42,673 nt of DNA from Thermodesulfobacteriota bacterium. Its GTDB lineage: Bacteria; Desulfobacterota; BSN033; UBA1163. Below the pieces are notes generated by a model, which was not told where the DNA came from, ran no database searches, and saw only the letters and a program-made list of their open reading frames with translations. The stretch spans positions 1 to 42,673 of the forward strand of contig JASEIE010000004.1 in the NCBI GenBank assembly GCA_030024065.1, in the 5' to 3' direction. Shown in pieces: positions 17,894-27,154 of the stretch. Made by a program: the position numbers and the translations under genes. Positions within the stretch are counted from its first letter, which is position 1, and every line of letters begins with the position of its first letter.

Positions 17894-18880
17894 GTGGTGA
17901 AGTTCTTGAAAAAACCGGATAGCCATCTGTTGACCGTTCAAGGGCTGAAGAAGTATTTTCCGATAAAAAAGGGGATATTTAGAAGAACTGTTGGATGGGT
18001 CCAGGCTGTTGATGACATTACCCTTTATGTCAACAAAGGCGAAGCCTTAGGCCTTGTGGGAGAGTCAGGATGCGGGAAATCAACGCTGGGAAAATGCATT
18101 GTCAAGCTTTTGGAGCCAACGGAAGGTAAAATACTTTACGCCGGTGAAGATATCGGGAGCATGGGATCAACCCAAATCAAGCGTTACAGGAGAAAAGTCC
18201 AGGCCATATTTCAAGACCCTTATTCATCACTGAATCCAAGAATGTCCATTGGGGACATCGTCGGCGAACCCCTGAAGGTTCATTCTTTGTATACATCCTT
18301 TGAACGAAAATTAAAAGTTAATGATCTTCTCAAAAAAGTCGGAATAAGCCCAGATTATAAATCGCGTTTTCCCCATGAATTCTCCGGTGGACAAAGGCAG
18401 CGCATTGGCATAGCAAGAGCACTTGCTTTGCAGCCAGAACTAATCATTTGTGACGAACCAGTATCGGCTTTAGATGTAAGCGTCCAGGCCCAGGTGATTA
18501 ATCTGTTAGACGATTTAAAGGAAGAGTTCAAACTAAGTTATCTTTTTATCGCTCATGACCTCAGCGTTGTCGAACATGTCTCCGATCGAATCGCCGTAAT
18601 GTATCTTGGCAAGATTGTCGAGGTGGCAAAGGATAAAGAGCTTTACTCAAACCCGTTGCACCCATACACCAAAGCGCTACTGAGCGCCATTCCGCTACCC
18701 GAGCCAAAACGCAAAAAAAAGAGGACTATCCTTCATGGAGAGGTCCCAAGTCCCATTAATCCCCCACCGGGGTGTAGATTCTCCACACGTTGCCCAGTCA
18801 AAGAAGGGAGATGTTCAAATGAGGATCCTGAATTTCGATTGATTGGTTCAGAGCACTGGGTCGCCTGCCATTTAATCTGA
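17894..18880 (+). CDS. Oligopeptide/dipeptide ABC transporter ATPase (DppF/OppF-like)
   Basis: 328 residues from tandem GTG codons at 17894/17897, with no strong ribosome-binding site. Walker A GESGCGKS is at 56-63, the Q-loop lies in [10 protein letters not shown], the signature is [15 protein letters not shown], Walker B is [13 protein letters not shown], and the switch histidine lies in AHDLSVV. The C-terminal extension has [12 protein letters not shown] and a cysteine cluster ([15 protein letters not shown], then a later Cys). It is the expected second ATPase for the binding protein, permeases and DppD upstream, but is separated from them by three enzyme genes. Confidence 0.93.
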   Translation: MVKFLKKPDSHLLTVQGLKKYFPIKKGIFRRTVGWVQAVDDITLYVNKGEALGLVGESGCGKSTLGKCIVKLLEPTEGKILYAGEDIGSMGSTQIKRYRRKVQAIFQDPYSSLNPRMSIGDIVGEPLKVHSLYTSFERKLKVNDLLKKVGISPDYKSRFPHEFSGGQRQRIGIARALALQPELIICDEPVSALDVSVQAQVINLLDDLKEEFKLSYLFIAHDLSVVEHVSDRIAVMYLGKIVEVAKDKELYSNPLHPYTKALLSAIPLPEPKRKKKRTILHGEVPSPINPPPGCRFSTRCPVKEGRCSNEDPEFRLIGSEHWVACHLI

Positions 18881-18997
18881 AAGATATTACTCCCTATCCT
18901 CCTATAGTTTGAAAAGAACAGTAAGGGGATAATTTCATCCCTATCATCAACTTCAGATATAATAATGATGAACGTTTATTTTTAATAAATAGATAAA

Positions 18998-19198
18998 ATG
19001 GTGTTTTCGGACAAACCGCCATCAAAAAAGGGGTTGTGTAATGAAATTTTATTTAAGTTTAAAATGTTATCCGAGAATATCACTGGCGAGAGATGGCAAG
19101 AAATTCCGGAAGCTGTGCATGTCCTCGAAAACATACCTGCTTCAGATTTGGTCGATCTATTGCGTGTGCAAGTCTGTAAGCTCGTTGGTATTGACTGA
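18998..19198 (+). CDS. Hypothetical short protein (doubtful)
   Basis: A 66-codon frame inside the 378-bp gap between dppF and the merR-type gene. No Shine-Dalgarno precedes the ATG at 18998; an inner ATG near 19064 would give about 44 residues. The second half (EIPEAVHVLENIPASDLVDLLRVQV) reads like an amphipathic helical protein, but no family is recognised and it may be a remnant or chance frame. The rest of the gap is AT-rich with no obvious gene. Confidence 0.25.
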   Translation: MVFSDKPPSKKGLCNEILFKFKMLSENITGERWQEIPEAVHVLENIPASDLVDLLRVQVCKLVGID

Positions 19199-19258
19199 GT
19201 AAAGAGAGAAATTTCTCCCCTTCCGACAAAAGGATTTAGCCCCCCTATAAAAAATGGA

Positions 19259-19654
19259 TTAATCCAACATCTTCCTGATCCCCCCCAGCTCTTCCCGGAT
19301 CATCAACAGCAATTCATGATCTTTCCCGTTCGATCTCTTCTCAACCAATCTCAGTTTTGGTTTCCTGTTCTCAATTCTTTCAAGATCCCGGATCTTCTTC
19401 TTCGCTCCGGAGATGGTAAAACCCTCTTCGTAGAGGAGTTTCTTGATTTTCAGAATGAGGTACAGGTCTTTTCTTCGATAGAGGCGTTGAAGGGATACAC
19501 CTTTATGAGGCCTGATCACCTTAAACTCCGATTCCCAATATCGAAGCACATGCGGTTTGATGCCCGTAATCCGGCTGACCTCTCCAATTCGATAGTAGAG
19601 CCTATCCTGGGAGATAGGATTTTCAATTTCTGTTTTTTTCAGCAATCTGGTCAT
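19259..19654 (-). CDS. MerR-family transcriptional regulator
   Basis: 131 residues. The N-terminal winged helix-turn-helix is clear: RIGEVSRITGIKPHVLRYWESEFKVI near residues 22-48, followed by the wing QRLYRRKD and the helix LILKIKKLLYEEGFTI. The C-terminal part is a short coiled segment without a metal- or drug-binding domain. Genes of this kind commonly follow ihfA in Deltaproteobacteria; the target is not known. It is the last gene of the thrS-ihfA unit. Confidence 0.88.
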   Translation of the reverse strand: MTRLLKKTEIENPISQDRLYYRIGEVSRITGIKPHVLRYWESEFKVIRPHKGVSLQRLYRRKDLYLILKIKKLLYEEGFTISGAKKKIRDLERIENRKPKLRLVEKRSNGKDHELLLMIREELGGIRKMLD

Positions 19655-19720
19655 GACCTTACCACCTCTTGCCGCTTACCTGTTCTGACAAAAACCAAGA
19701 GGAGATGTTATTGAGCCACA

Positions 19721-20014
19721 CTACTCCGTTGGAGTCTCCCTTCGGTTGAGGGCGGCCTTCATGACCTGGCTCGGTTTGAAGGTCAGAATCCTTCTCGGGG
19801 TAATTTGAATATCATCTCCTGTCTGGGGATTGCGGCCTCGTCTTGCTCTCTTGTTTCGAATGACAAAATTCCCGAAACCCGAGACCTTGATCTTGTCCTC
19901 CTGCTCGAGATGCTCCTTGATGATATCGAAGATGGACTCCACGATCTTGGCCACCTCTTTCTTAGAAAATCCGACCTTCTCATAAATGGCTTCCACAATG
20001 TCGACTTTGGTCAT
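19721..20014 (-). CDS. ihfA: Integration host factor subunit alpha
   Basis: 97-residue HU/IHF DNA-bending protein. The beta-arm contains GRNPQTGDDIQITPRRILTFKPSQ, and the N-terminal helices match IHF alpha (KVDIVEAIYEKVGFSKKEVAKIVE). Its place directly downstream of pheT is the classic location of ihfA rather than hupB. AAAGGAGG upstream gives a strong start. IHF would be the bending partner for sigma54 promoters such as the one at 1952. Confidence 0.93.
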   Translation of the reverse strand: MTKVDIVEAIYEKVGFSKKEVAKIVESIFDIIKEHLEQEDKIKVSGFGNFVIRNKRARRGRNPQTGDDIQITPRRILTFKPSQVMKAALNRRETPTE

Positions 20015-20058
20015 GACCTTCGTCCTCCTTTCGTTGAAATCTTTACCCCGTTAGAAAG

Positions 20059-20078
20059 CCCCGCCATTGATGGCGGGG
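20059..20078. repeat. CCCCGCCAT hairpin between pheT and ihfA
   Basis: CCCCGCCAT (20059-20067) and ATGGCGGGG (20070-20078) form a perfect 9-bp stem with a 2-nt loop. A second imperfect stem (TAGAAAGG ... CCTTTCTA) lies at about 20104-20139. No U-tract follows on the minus strand, so this is probably a REP-like palindrome or an mRNA processing/stability element. Confidence 0.6.
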
Positions 20079-20147
20079 ATGATAAAAATAAATAATTTCA
20101 TCTTAGAAAGGGTAGGGTTTAAGGCCCCATCCTTTCTATAACAGGGT

Positions 20148-22556
20148 TTACTGTCTTAACTCCGCCTGAAAGATTTCCCTTAACCGGGAGATGACCTGCT
20201 CATGGTGCTGGTTCACTTCATCATCCGTTAGGGTTCGGTCGTTGGCTTGATATCGGATTCGATAAGAAATGCTCTTCTTCCCCCCGGGGATAGGAGCGCC
20301 TCGATAGACATCAAAGAGGGTGACCTCATCAATGAAGGGTTGCCGAAGCATCCGGATCGCCTCTCCCGCCTTCTCCACTTCGAGGTGATCATCGACTACG
20401 ATGGAAAGATCCCTGTAAACGGCTGGAAATTTCGGAAGCGGTCGAAAGCTTCTCCCTCCTCCTGCATATTTCACTGTCTGGTCGAAATCGATTTCAAAAA
20501 GATAGGCCTCGCCATCCATCTCATAATGGCTTAAAACCCGAGGATGGACCTCGCCCAGAAAACCCAGAACCTCTTCTCCGAGAACGATCCTCGATGCCTT
20601 TCCGGGATGGAGATAAGGGACATCCTCTGCCCTGTTAAATTTTACCCCCTTGATCTGCAGTCCCTCGAAGATGTCTTCGATGCAACCTTTGACATCATAA
20701 AAATCGATCGGCCTCTGACCCGCTGCCCAATGGAGGTCTCCTTCCATTCCCACGGCCAGACCTGCTAACTGTTTGACCTCTTTGGGAAGTCTTTCTCCTT
20801 CCCGGGGGAGATAGACCTTTTTCAATTCGAAGAGTTTGAAGTCGACATTCTTATAGGAGAGATTGTAACGGGCCGTCTCCATCAGGCCCGGGAGCAAAGA
20901 AGTTCTCATCATGGAAGAGTCTTCTGTCAGGGGGTTCAGGATGCGAAGGAACTTTCTCCTCGGGTCATCCGGAGGAAGATAAACGGAATCCAAAGAGCCG
21001 TAAGAGGTAAAACTGTAAGTGATCACTTCATTGTAACCGTGCTGGATGAGAAGGTCTTTTGCCTTTCTTTCAAGGACGAACTCCTTGCTTCTCTCCTCTG
21101 ATGAAGGAGGTCCTTTCGGAAGGGTGAGCGGGATTTTTTCGAACCCGTCCAGCCGGGCCACCTCCTCAATGAGATCGATCTCCCTCTCCAGATCGCCTCG
21201 AAATGAAGGAGGGGTTGCCATCAGGACATCTCCCTCCTCTTCGCGAACATTTATCCCCAGATCCTTTAGGTAAGCCCTCACCTGTCTGGCTGGAATCTCG
21301 GTTCCCAGGATCTGATAAACTTTTCGGACGCTCAAACGGATCGGGGTCGGCTGGATGGGTTTTGGATAGGCATCGACCACCCCTTCGATAAGCCTTCCTC
21401 CTGTTAGTTCTTGAATCAATCCGGCTGCGCGGTTAGCAAATGTCAGACAACCCCCATAATCAATCCCTCTTCCGAAACGGTAGGATGCCTCTGTCTCAAG
21501 ACCGAGCTTTCTGGAGGTCCTTCGATTGTTCATCGGATGAAAGTACGCACTTTCCAGAAGGACGGTTCGGGTCTCCTCTCTGATCTCCGAGTTGAGGCCT
21601 CCCATCACGCCGGCAACGGCAACCGGTTTTGTTCCATCGCAAATCATGAGCATCTCTTCGTCGAGGATCCTCTTTACCCCGTCCAGGGTGGTAAACGTTT
21701 CACCCCTCTGAGCCCTTCGAACGACGATTCTCCCTTCTTCTAACAGTTCAAAATCGAAGGCGTGAAGGGGCTGACCATACTCCATCATAACATAGTTGGT
21801 CACATCAACGACATTATTGATGGAACGAATCCCCACCTTCTCCAATCGATTCTTCATCCAATAAGGAGAGGGACCGATTCGAATTCCCTCAATCATCCTT
21901 GCCACATAACGGGGGCAGAGGTCCGGATCGAGAATGGTGACAGAGGTTCTTTGATGAATCTCACTGCCCTGGTCAGAAAATGAAGAGTTCGGATATTTCA
22001 CCCCCTGATGCGTGAGGGCCGCAATCTCTCTGGCCACTCCGATCACACTGAGACAGTCAGGCCGATTGGGTGTGATGCTGACATCGAGGATCATATCCTT
22101 CATGCCGAGGGCCTCACCTAAATTCATGCCCAGAGGAATCTCAGGATTGAGGATCATAATCCCGGAGGCTTCCTTGCCTAAGCCGAGCTCGATCTCCGAA
22201 CAGAGCATTCCCTCAGAGGTCTCCCCCCTTATCTTCGACTTCTTGATTTCTACTCCATTGGTAAGTCGAGCTCCGATGAGGGCCAGGGGAACTCTCTGCC
22301 CTTCTCTGATATTCGTGGCACCGCAGACAATCGAAAATTTCTCCTGAGCGGTTCTCACCTCGACCAGAGAGAGGCGGTCAGCATTGGGGTGCCTTCGAAC
22401 GGAGTTGATCTCAGCCACAACGATCTTCTCGAATCCTTCGCCTATTGGGGTCGCCCTCTCAACCTCCAACCCTCCCATGGTGAGGAGGTTGATCAACTCC
22501 TTTTCCCCCATCCGGATATCCACATAATCTCGGAGCCAGTTGAGGCTAACCTTCAT
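20148..22556 (-). CDS. pheT: Phenylalanyl-tRNA synthetase beta subunit
   Basis: 802 residues from the ATG at 22556 (MKVSLNWLRDYVDI), the usual PheT start; a longer frame runs upstream into repeat sequence and is not coding. The chain shows the N-terminal tRNA-binding (EMAP-like) domain near residues 40-150, the B3/B4 editing region, the B5 domain and the C-terminal ferredoxin-fold anticodon-binding domain. It joins PheS to form the alpha2-beta2 enzyme that charges tRNA-Phe. Unusually, 194 bp of repeat DNA separates it from pheS, and a hairpin lies just before its start. Confidence 0.96.
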   Translation of the reverse strand: MKVSLNWLRDYVDIRMGEKELINLLTMGGLEVERATPIGEGFEKIVVAEINSVRRHPNADRLSLVEVRTAQEKFSIVCGATNIREGQRVPLALIGARLTNGVEIKKSKIRGETSEGMLCSEIELGLGKEASGIMILNPEIPLGMNLGEALGMKDMILDVSITPNRPDCLSVIGVAREIAALTHQGVKYPNSSFSDQGSEIHQRTSVTILDPDLCPRYVARMIEGIRIGPSPYWMKNRLEKVGIRSINNVVDVTNYVMMEYGQPLHAFDFELLEEGRIVVRRAQRGETFTTLDGVKRILDEEMLMICDGTKPVAVAGVMGGLNSEIREETRTVLLESAYFHPMNNRRTSRKLGLETEASYRFGRGIDYGGCLTFANRAAGLIQELTGGRLIEGVVDAYPKPIQPTPIRLSVRKVYQILGTEIPARQVRAYLKDLGINVREEEGDVLMATPPSFRGDLEREIDLIEEVARLDGFEKIPLTLPKGPPSSEERSKEFVLERKAKDLLIQHGYNEVITYSFTSYGSLDSVYLPPDDPRRKFLRILNPLTEDSSMMRTSLLPGLMETARYNLSYKNVDFKLFELKKVYLPREGERLPKEVKQLAGLAVGMEGDLHWAAGQRPIDFYDVKGCIEDIFEGLQIKGVKFNRAEDVPYLHPGKASRIVLGEEVLGFLGEVHPRVLSHYEMDGEAYLFEIDFDQTVKYAGGGRSFRPLPKFPAVYRDLSIVVDDHLEVEKAGEAIRMLRQPFIDEVTLFDVYRGAPIPGGKKSISYRIRYQANDRTLTDDEVNQHHEQVISRLREIFQAELRQ

Positions 22557-22557
22557 A

Positions 22558-22582
22558 ATTTTCCAATCTCGGATTGGAAAAT
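22558..22582. promoter_or_regulatory. 11-bp hairpin abutting the pheT start codon
   Basis: ATTTTCCAATC (22558-22568) and GATTGGAAAAT (22572-22582) pair perfectly around a TCG loop, ending one base before the pheT ATG on the minus strand. In mRNA it would cover the region where the ribosome binds, so it may dampen pheT translation; alternatively it is just the edge of the inserted repeat block. Confidence 0.5.
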
Positions 22583-22585
22583 ATA

Positions 22586-22756
22586 GTTCGGAGTTCGGGG
22601 TTGGGAGTTCGGAGTAAAAATAGAAAATAAAAACTCCGAACACCGAACGAATGACTCCGAACTTTTAATTCCGCAATCCGCAATTCGTAATCTAAAATTT
22701 TATCAGTCTAGAGTATTTAGTTTTGATACTCCGAACTCCGATCTCCGAACTCAGAA
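22586..22756. repeat. TTCGGAGTT word-repeat block between pheS and pheT
   Basis: Tandem variants of GTTCGGA and GAGTTCGG at 22586-22615 are mirrored by inverted copies (ACTCCGAAC) at 22633-22662 and 22728-22756, with ATTCCGCAATCCGCAATTCG words between them. The block reads as a mobile or expanding intergenic element. It is related to the block at 39472-39503. Confidence 0.75.
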
Positions 22757-23767
22757 CTGTTTCAGAAACCTTAGATCATTGTTGAAAAAAAGTCGAATAT
22801 CGTTGATTCCATATTTCAGCATCGCGATCCGCTCGATGCCCATCCCGAATGCAAAGCCAGTCACCTCTTCAGGGTCATAGTTCACAAATTGATAGACAGC
22901 AGGGTCGACCATTCCGGATCCCAGAATCTCCAGCCATCCTGTACCGGAACAGACCCCGCATCCCCTTCCCCCGCAGATGAAGCATTCGATATCAATTTCC
23001 GCGCTTGGTTCCGTGAAGGGAAAGAAACTGGGACGGAACCGGAGTTTCGTCTCCCTGCCAAACATCTGATGGACGAAGACGGTCAAGACCCCTTTTAAGT
23101 CTGAAAAGGTGATCCCCTTGTCCACTAGAAGGCCCTCAACCTGATGAAACATGGGGGAGTGGGTTGGATCTGAATCGCAACGATAGACCGCCCCTGGACA
23201 GATCACGCGTACAGGCGGCCTCCTCTTCTCCATTGTCCTCACCTGAACGGGCGAGGTGTGTGTTCTCAAGACCACATCTTCCGAAATAAAGAAGGTGGCC
23301 TGCATCTCCCTCGCAGGATGCCCCTTGGGAATGTTGAGGGCTTCGAAATTGTAATAGTCCAGTTCCACCTCGGGCCCTTCCACCACCTCAAAACCCAATC
23401 GCGAGAAGATATCGATAACCTCATACAGGGTTTGAGTAATAGGATGTCTCCTCCCGACAGGCATTCTTCTGCCAGGAAGCGTCACATCGATCTTCTCCTT
23501 CTCTAAGACCTCCTTCTCTTCCCGTTCCCGGATATGGCGAAGGGCTTCCTCAATCTTTGTTTCCAGGTCCTCTTTGATCTGATTCGCTCTTCTGCCTGAC
23601 TCCCTCCGTTCTGCTTCAGGAAGTGTCCCCAAGTGTTTGAGAAGTTGCGTCAGAATCCCCTTTCTTCCCAGCACCCTGACCCGAATCTCGGAGAGATCTT
23701 TCTCGGTCTTTGCCTCAGTGAGGGAATCCAAACATTCCTTCTGGATCTTTTGCATCTCCTCTTTCAA
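22751..23767 (-). CDS. pheS: Phenylalanyl-tRNA synthetase alpha subunit
   Basis: 338 residues, typical for PheS. It has the N-terminal coiled-coil tRNA-binding arm (about residues 1-95) and the class II catalytic core with RLGFEVVEGPEVELDYYNFEALNIP, FHQVEGLLVDKG (motif 2 region) and GMGIERIAMLKYGINDIRLFFNNDLRFL (motif 3). It catalyses activation of phenylalanine and transfer to tRNA-Phe with PheT. It starts 3 bp after rplT. Confidence 0.96.
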   Translation of the reverse strand: MKEEMQKIQKECLDSLTEAKTEKDLSEIRVRVLGRKGILTQLLKHLGTLPEAERRESGRRANQIKEDLETKIEEALRHIREREEKEVLEKEKIDVTLPGRRMPVGRRHPITQTLYEVIDIFSRLGFEVVEGPEVELDYYNFEALNIPKGHPAREMQATFFISEDVVLRTHTSPVQVRTMEKRRPPVRVICPGAVYRCDSDPTHSPMFHQVEGLLVDKGITFSDLKGVLTVFVHQMFGRETKLRFRPSFFPFTEPSAEIDIECFICGGRGCGVCSGTGWLEILGSGMVDPAVYQFVNYDPEEVTGFAFGMGIERIAMLKYGINDIRLFFNNDLRFLKQF

Positions 23768-23770
23768 GAC

Positions 23771-24142
23771 TTATTCCTTCTTCTGTGCTAAACCGCTTGT
23801 CCTGGTCTTCTCAACAATCTTTGAAAAGGCGCCGGGATCACTCACTGCCAGTTCGGCCAGTATCTTTCTATCCAGCTCGACATGGGCTTTCTTCAGGGCA
23901 TCCATCAGACGGCTGTAGGAAAGGCCATGAAGCCTTGCTGCCGCATTGATCCGGGTGATCCACAACCTTCTGAAATCCCTCTTTCTCGCTCTCCGATCCC
24001 GATAGGCATAAGCTAAGGCGCGATGGACGGCATCCACTGCCGATCGGTAGAGCCGGCTCCGTCCTCCCACATAGCCCTTTGCCATTTTTAAGACCTTTTT
24101 TCTTCTCTTTCTTGTCTTCGGTCCACCTTTTACCCTTGGCAT
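23771..24142 (-). CDS. rplT: 50S ribosomal protein L20
   Basis: 123 residues from the ATG at 24142 (MPRVKGG), which has GGAAGGAG about 8 nt upstream; six extra codons upstream are not needed. Highly basic with the family N-terminus [25 protein letters not shown]. It is an early assembly protein of the 50S subunit and in many bacteria represses its own operon by binding the mRNA leader. Confidence 0.96.
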   Translation of the reverse strand: MPRVKGGPKTRKRRKKVLKMAKGYVGGRSRLYRSAVDAVHRALAYAYRDRRARKRDFRRLWITRINAAARLHGLSYSRLMDALKKAHVELDRKILAELAVSDPGAFSKIVEKTRTSGLAQKKE

Positions 24143-24207
24143 CGTCGATACTCCTTCCAAATGAAGTTACTGCTATGCACATAGCGCTAAGCGCTTATCG
24201 TTTTTAT

Positions 24208-24405
24208 TTATATATAGGGAATCAGTTTTTCGATTCCTTTCGCATCCGATTTCCCAATCAATTTGGATCTCCTGAGGCCTCGTTTCCGGTTGGCCGATTT
24301 CTTCGTCAGGATATGCCGGGCAAAGGCCTTTTTTGCCTTAACTTTTCCAGTCCCGGTCTTTTTGAATCGTTTTGCCGCTCCTCGGTTCGTTTTTAACTTG
24401 GGCAC
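24208..24405 (-). CDS. rpmI: 50S ribosomal protein L35
   Basis: 65-residue basic protein with the full L35 pattern ([20 protein letters not shown] start, then [14 protein letters not shown]). It lies in the conserved order infC-rpmI-rplT. Expression is expected to be coupled to its neighbours. Confidence 0.96.
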   Translation of the reverse strand: MPKLKTNRGAAKRFKKTGTGKVKAKKAFARHILTKKSANRKRGLRRSKLIGKSDAKGIEKLIPYI

Positions 24406-24441
24406 ACTATCCTCCTTTTCTTCGTTTAGTCGCTTATTCTG

Positions 24442-24502
24442 TCAGTCTGATAGTCTCTGAATTTTCGACTATATGACTATTGGACTATTAGACGATGCGA
24501 CT
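24442..24502. repeat. GACTATT word repeat between rpmI and infC
   Basis: The 124-bp gap contains GACTATATGACTATTGGACT followed by ATTAGACGATGCGACT, with an inverted partner (AGTCTGATAGTCTC) just before it. It is a second family of word-like intergenic repeats, distinct from TTCGGAGTT. Confidence 0.6.
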
Positions 24503-24529
24503 TATTGTTCAGCATTCCGCAATTGAGGA

Positions 24530-25054
24530 TCAAGTTGTCTTCTGGCTCGGCAGAGGAGACAGAATCATGACATAATTCCTTCCCTCAAATTTGGCAGGTT
24601 GTTCCACCTTCCCCCACTCTTTTGCCTGCTCAGTGATCCGCTCCATCAACTGCCTCCCAAGTTCGGGATGGGCGATCTCCCTGCCCCTGAAGATGATGGC
24701 GATTTTAGTCTTATTTCCCTCTTTTAAAAAACGCTCGATATGCCGGAGTTTAAACTGTAAATCGTGGGCTTCGGTCTTCGGTCTCATCTTCACTTCCTTG
24801 ATATGGACCACAGCTTGTTTCTTCTTCGCATCATGGGCTTTTTTGCTCTGTTGATATTTGAACTTCCCATAGTCCATGATACGACAGACCGGTGGTTCCG
24901 ATTTCGGAGAAACCTCCACCAGATCTAAATCAAAACTGACCGCTGTCCGAAGGGCCTCTACCAATGGGATGACCCCCAACTGTTTTCCTTCAGGGTCGAT
25001 GACCCTTACCTCCCTCGCCCGAATCTCGCGATTGATGCGCACACCCTTGACGAT
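24530..25054 (-). CDS. infC: Translation initiation factor IF-3
   Basis: About 174 residues beginning (fM)VKGVRINREIRAREVRVIDPEG. The N-domain, linker and C-domain are all present (QSKKAHDAKKKQ linker; HIKEVKMRPKTEAHDL at the C-domain start). IF-3 checks start-codon pairing and keeps subunits apart. The ribosome-binding site AAAGGAGG (25070-25063) is exactly 8 nt before an ATC codon (25054-25052), whereas the in-frame ATG (25060) is only 2 nt away and the GTG (25063) overlaps it. The likely start is therefore AUC, the rare class of start codon by which IF-3 represses its own synthesis in other bacteria. If ATG is used the protein gains two residues. Confidence 0.94.
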   Translation of the reverse strand: MVKGVRINREIRAREVRVIDPEGKQLGVIPLVEALRTAVSFDLDLVEVSPKSEPPVCRIMDYGKFKYQQSKKAHDAKKKQAVVHIKEVKMRPKTEAHDLQFKLRHIERFLKEGNKTKIAIIFRGREIAHPELGRQLMERITEQAKEWGKVEQPAKFEGRNYVMILSPLPSQKTT

Positions 25055-25138
25055 AAACATCACCTCCTTTTTTATTAGAACGTAGAAGGTAGAAAGTGGT
25101 CAGTGGTTCAAATCCACATTCAACTCTCCACATTCGAT

Positions 25139-27025
25139 TTAAATGGATGGATATTCAGATTCAACCCGTTGGATAAAGTCTTCAACCTTCATCCCCTTCA
25201 TTGCTTCTCCATTCCTTAAACGCGGAGAGATGGTTTCCTCCTTCTCCTCCTTATCTCCTATGACCGGCATATAAGGGATCTTCTGAATCTGTGCCTCCCG
25301 AATCTTGAACCCCAGCTTCTCATTCCTGAAATCCTTCTCAACCCGAATCCCCTTCTGAATCAATTGCTGGTAGACCCGCTCTCCATAGGGGATGTGCCGG
25401 TCCGTCACCGTTAAAAGGATGGCCTGGACCGGAGCAAGCCAGACCGGGAAAGCCCCTGCAAAATGCTCAATGAGCACCCCGATGAACCTCTCCATAGCTC
25501 CGAGGATCACCCGGTGGAGCATCACAGGCCTGTGCCGCTCTCCACCACTTCCAACATAGGTGAGATCAAATCTTTCAGGCATGGCGAAGTCAACCTGGAT
25601 GGTCGCGCATTGCCATCTCCGATTCAGGGCATCCTTAAGCTTCACATCGATCTTCGGACCGTAGAATGCCCCCTCTCCTTCATTGATCTCAAAGGGAAGG
25701 TTCTTTCCCTTGAGGGCATTGAGGAGGGCCTGGGTTGCTTCCTCCCAGTCCTCATCGGTTCCGATCGACTTCTCCGGCCGGGTGCTCAGTTCCACCTCAT
25801 ATTCGAACCCGAAGACTTTCATCACATCATCGACGAAATCGATGATGGCGCAGATCTCGTCGTTGAGTTGATCAGGCCGACAGAGGATATGGGCATCATC
25901 CTGAGTAAAGCCTCTCACCCGGAGGAGTCCGTGGAGTTCCCCGGATTTTTCATGCCGATGGACAGTGCCCAGTTCAAAGTAGCGCAGAGGAAGATCTCGA
26001 AAACTCCTGATCTGCGATCTGTATATCAGCATATGGGCAAGGCAGTTCATGGGCTTGATCCCGTATTCGGCGTCCTCCACTTTTGTGAAATACATCTTGT
26101 CCCGATAATTTTCAAAATGTCCGGATCGCTTCCACAGGTCCAGTTTTAAGAGCTGGGGACCGATGACAATCTGATAACCCCGTTTCAGATGTTCCTTTCT
26201 CTCGAAATCTTCCAATATCGTACGGAGGAGAGCGCCCTTGGGGTGATAAATCACAAGACCCGGACCAGCCTCTTCACTAAGGCTGAAGAGGTCGAGTTCC
26301 TTCCCCAGTTTTCGATGGTCTCGTTTCCTCGCCTCCTCAAGCATATGGAGATAATCCTTCAGCCCCTGAAGGTCCGGGAAGGCTGTTCCGTAAATCCGCT
26401 GCAATACCTGATTCCGGGCATCTCCCCTCCAGTAGGTTCCTGAAACATTTAAGAGTTTAAACGCCTTGATTCCCCCTGCCGAAGGAAGATGGGGGCCTTC
26501 ACATAGATCCAGAAAGGACCCCTGGCGGTATAGAGAGACCTGGTTAGGAAGGTCTTCTAAATGATCGACTTTATATGTCTCGCCCGCCCTTTTAAATGAT
26601 TCCACGGCCTCTTCCTTTGAAACCTCCCTTCGGACAAATGGTTCATCTTTTTGAACGATCTCAGACATCCTCTTCTCGATGGCCTCGAGATCCTGGGGAG
26701 TGAAGGGACGGTCGTAATCAAAATCGTAATAGAATCCGGTATCCGTGGATGGACCGAAGGTGAGTTTCACAGAAGGATAGAGCTCTTTGACGGCCTGAGC
26801 CATCACATGGGCAGCGGAATGACGCAATATTTCAAGCCCCTTTTTTGAATGGACCGGAATATATGAAATTGATGCATCTTTTTTCAAGGGATGGGAGAGA
26901 TCGACCAGAACACCATTCACCTGTGCGGCTACAACCTCCTGATCAGAAAATTCCAGAAGTTTCGTTCCTTTCGCAACCGATCTCTTCATACCATCCGGTA
27001 ATGTAATTGTGATTCCCTCTTCCAT
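25139..27025 (-). CDS. thrS: Threonyl-tRNA synthetase
   Basis: 628 residues from the ATG at 27025 ([12 protein letters not shown]), preceded by AGGG; an upstream GTG at 27061 would add 12 residues unlike the family. Domains in order: TGS (1-60), the second additional domain with the editing motif [11 protein letters not shown], the class II catalytic core (for example [13 protein letters not shown] and the motif 3 region [20 protein letters not shown]) and the anticodon-binding domain near the end. It charges tRNA-Thr and clears mischarged serine. It heads the protein-coding part of the unit that starts with tRNA-Val. Confidence 0.96.
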   Translation of the reverse strand: MEEGITITLPDGMKRSVAKGTKLLEFSDQEVVAAQVNGVLVDLSHPLKKDASISYIPVHSKKGLEILRHSAAHVMAQAVKELYPSVKLTFGPSTDTGFYYDFDYDRPFTPQDLEAIEKRMSEIVQKDEPFVRREVSKEEAVESFKRAGETYKVDHLEDLPNQVSLYRQGSFLDLCEGPHLPSAGGIKAFKLLNVSGTYWRGDARNQVLQRIYGTAFPDLQGLKDYLHMLEEARKRDHRKLGKELDLFSLSEEAGPGLVIYHPKGALLRTILEDFERKEHLKRGYQIVIGPQLLKLDLWKRSGHFENYRDKMYFTKVEDAEYGIKPMNCLAHMLIYRSQIRSFRDLPLRYFELGTVHRHEKSGELHGLLRVRGFTQDDAHILCRPDQLNDEICAIIDFVDDVMKVFGFEYEVELSTRPEKSIGTDEDWEEATQALLNALKGKNLPFEINEGEGAFYGPKIDVKLKDALNRRWQCATIQVDFAMPERFDLTYVGSGGERHRPVMLHRVILGAMERFIGVLIEHFAGAFPVWLAPVQAILLTVTDRHIPYGERVYQQLIQKGIRVEKDFRNEKLGFKIREAQIQKIPYMPVIGDKEEKEETISPRLRNGEAMKGMKVEDFIQRVESEYPSI

Positions 27026-27154
27026 TTTTGCCCTGATTGAAATGCAAGAAGCATCATCCACGGTAAATAATGAATGATGCCTCTTCGTTTTCTTTCATTA
27101 AAATATCTGTCTTTTCAATTGGTTATGCTTTACTTCTTAATAAAATGGTTTAAA

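Noticed and set aside
22586..22756. CRISPR array
   Set aside because: Repeats are 8-10 nt, degenerate and both direct and inverted, with no regular spacers or cas genes.
25463..26149. 228-codon plus-strand frame over thrS
   Set aside because: Antisense shadow of a certain gene; composition mirrors the thrS codons.
27026..27154. T-box or threonine attenuator before thrS
   Set aside because: No specifier stem, T-box sequence or terminator/antiterminator pair can be seen between tRNA-Val and thrS.
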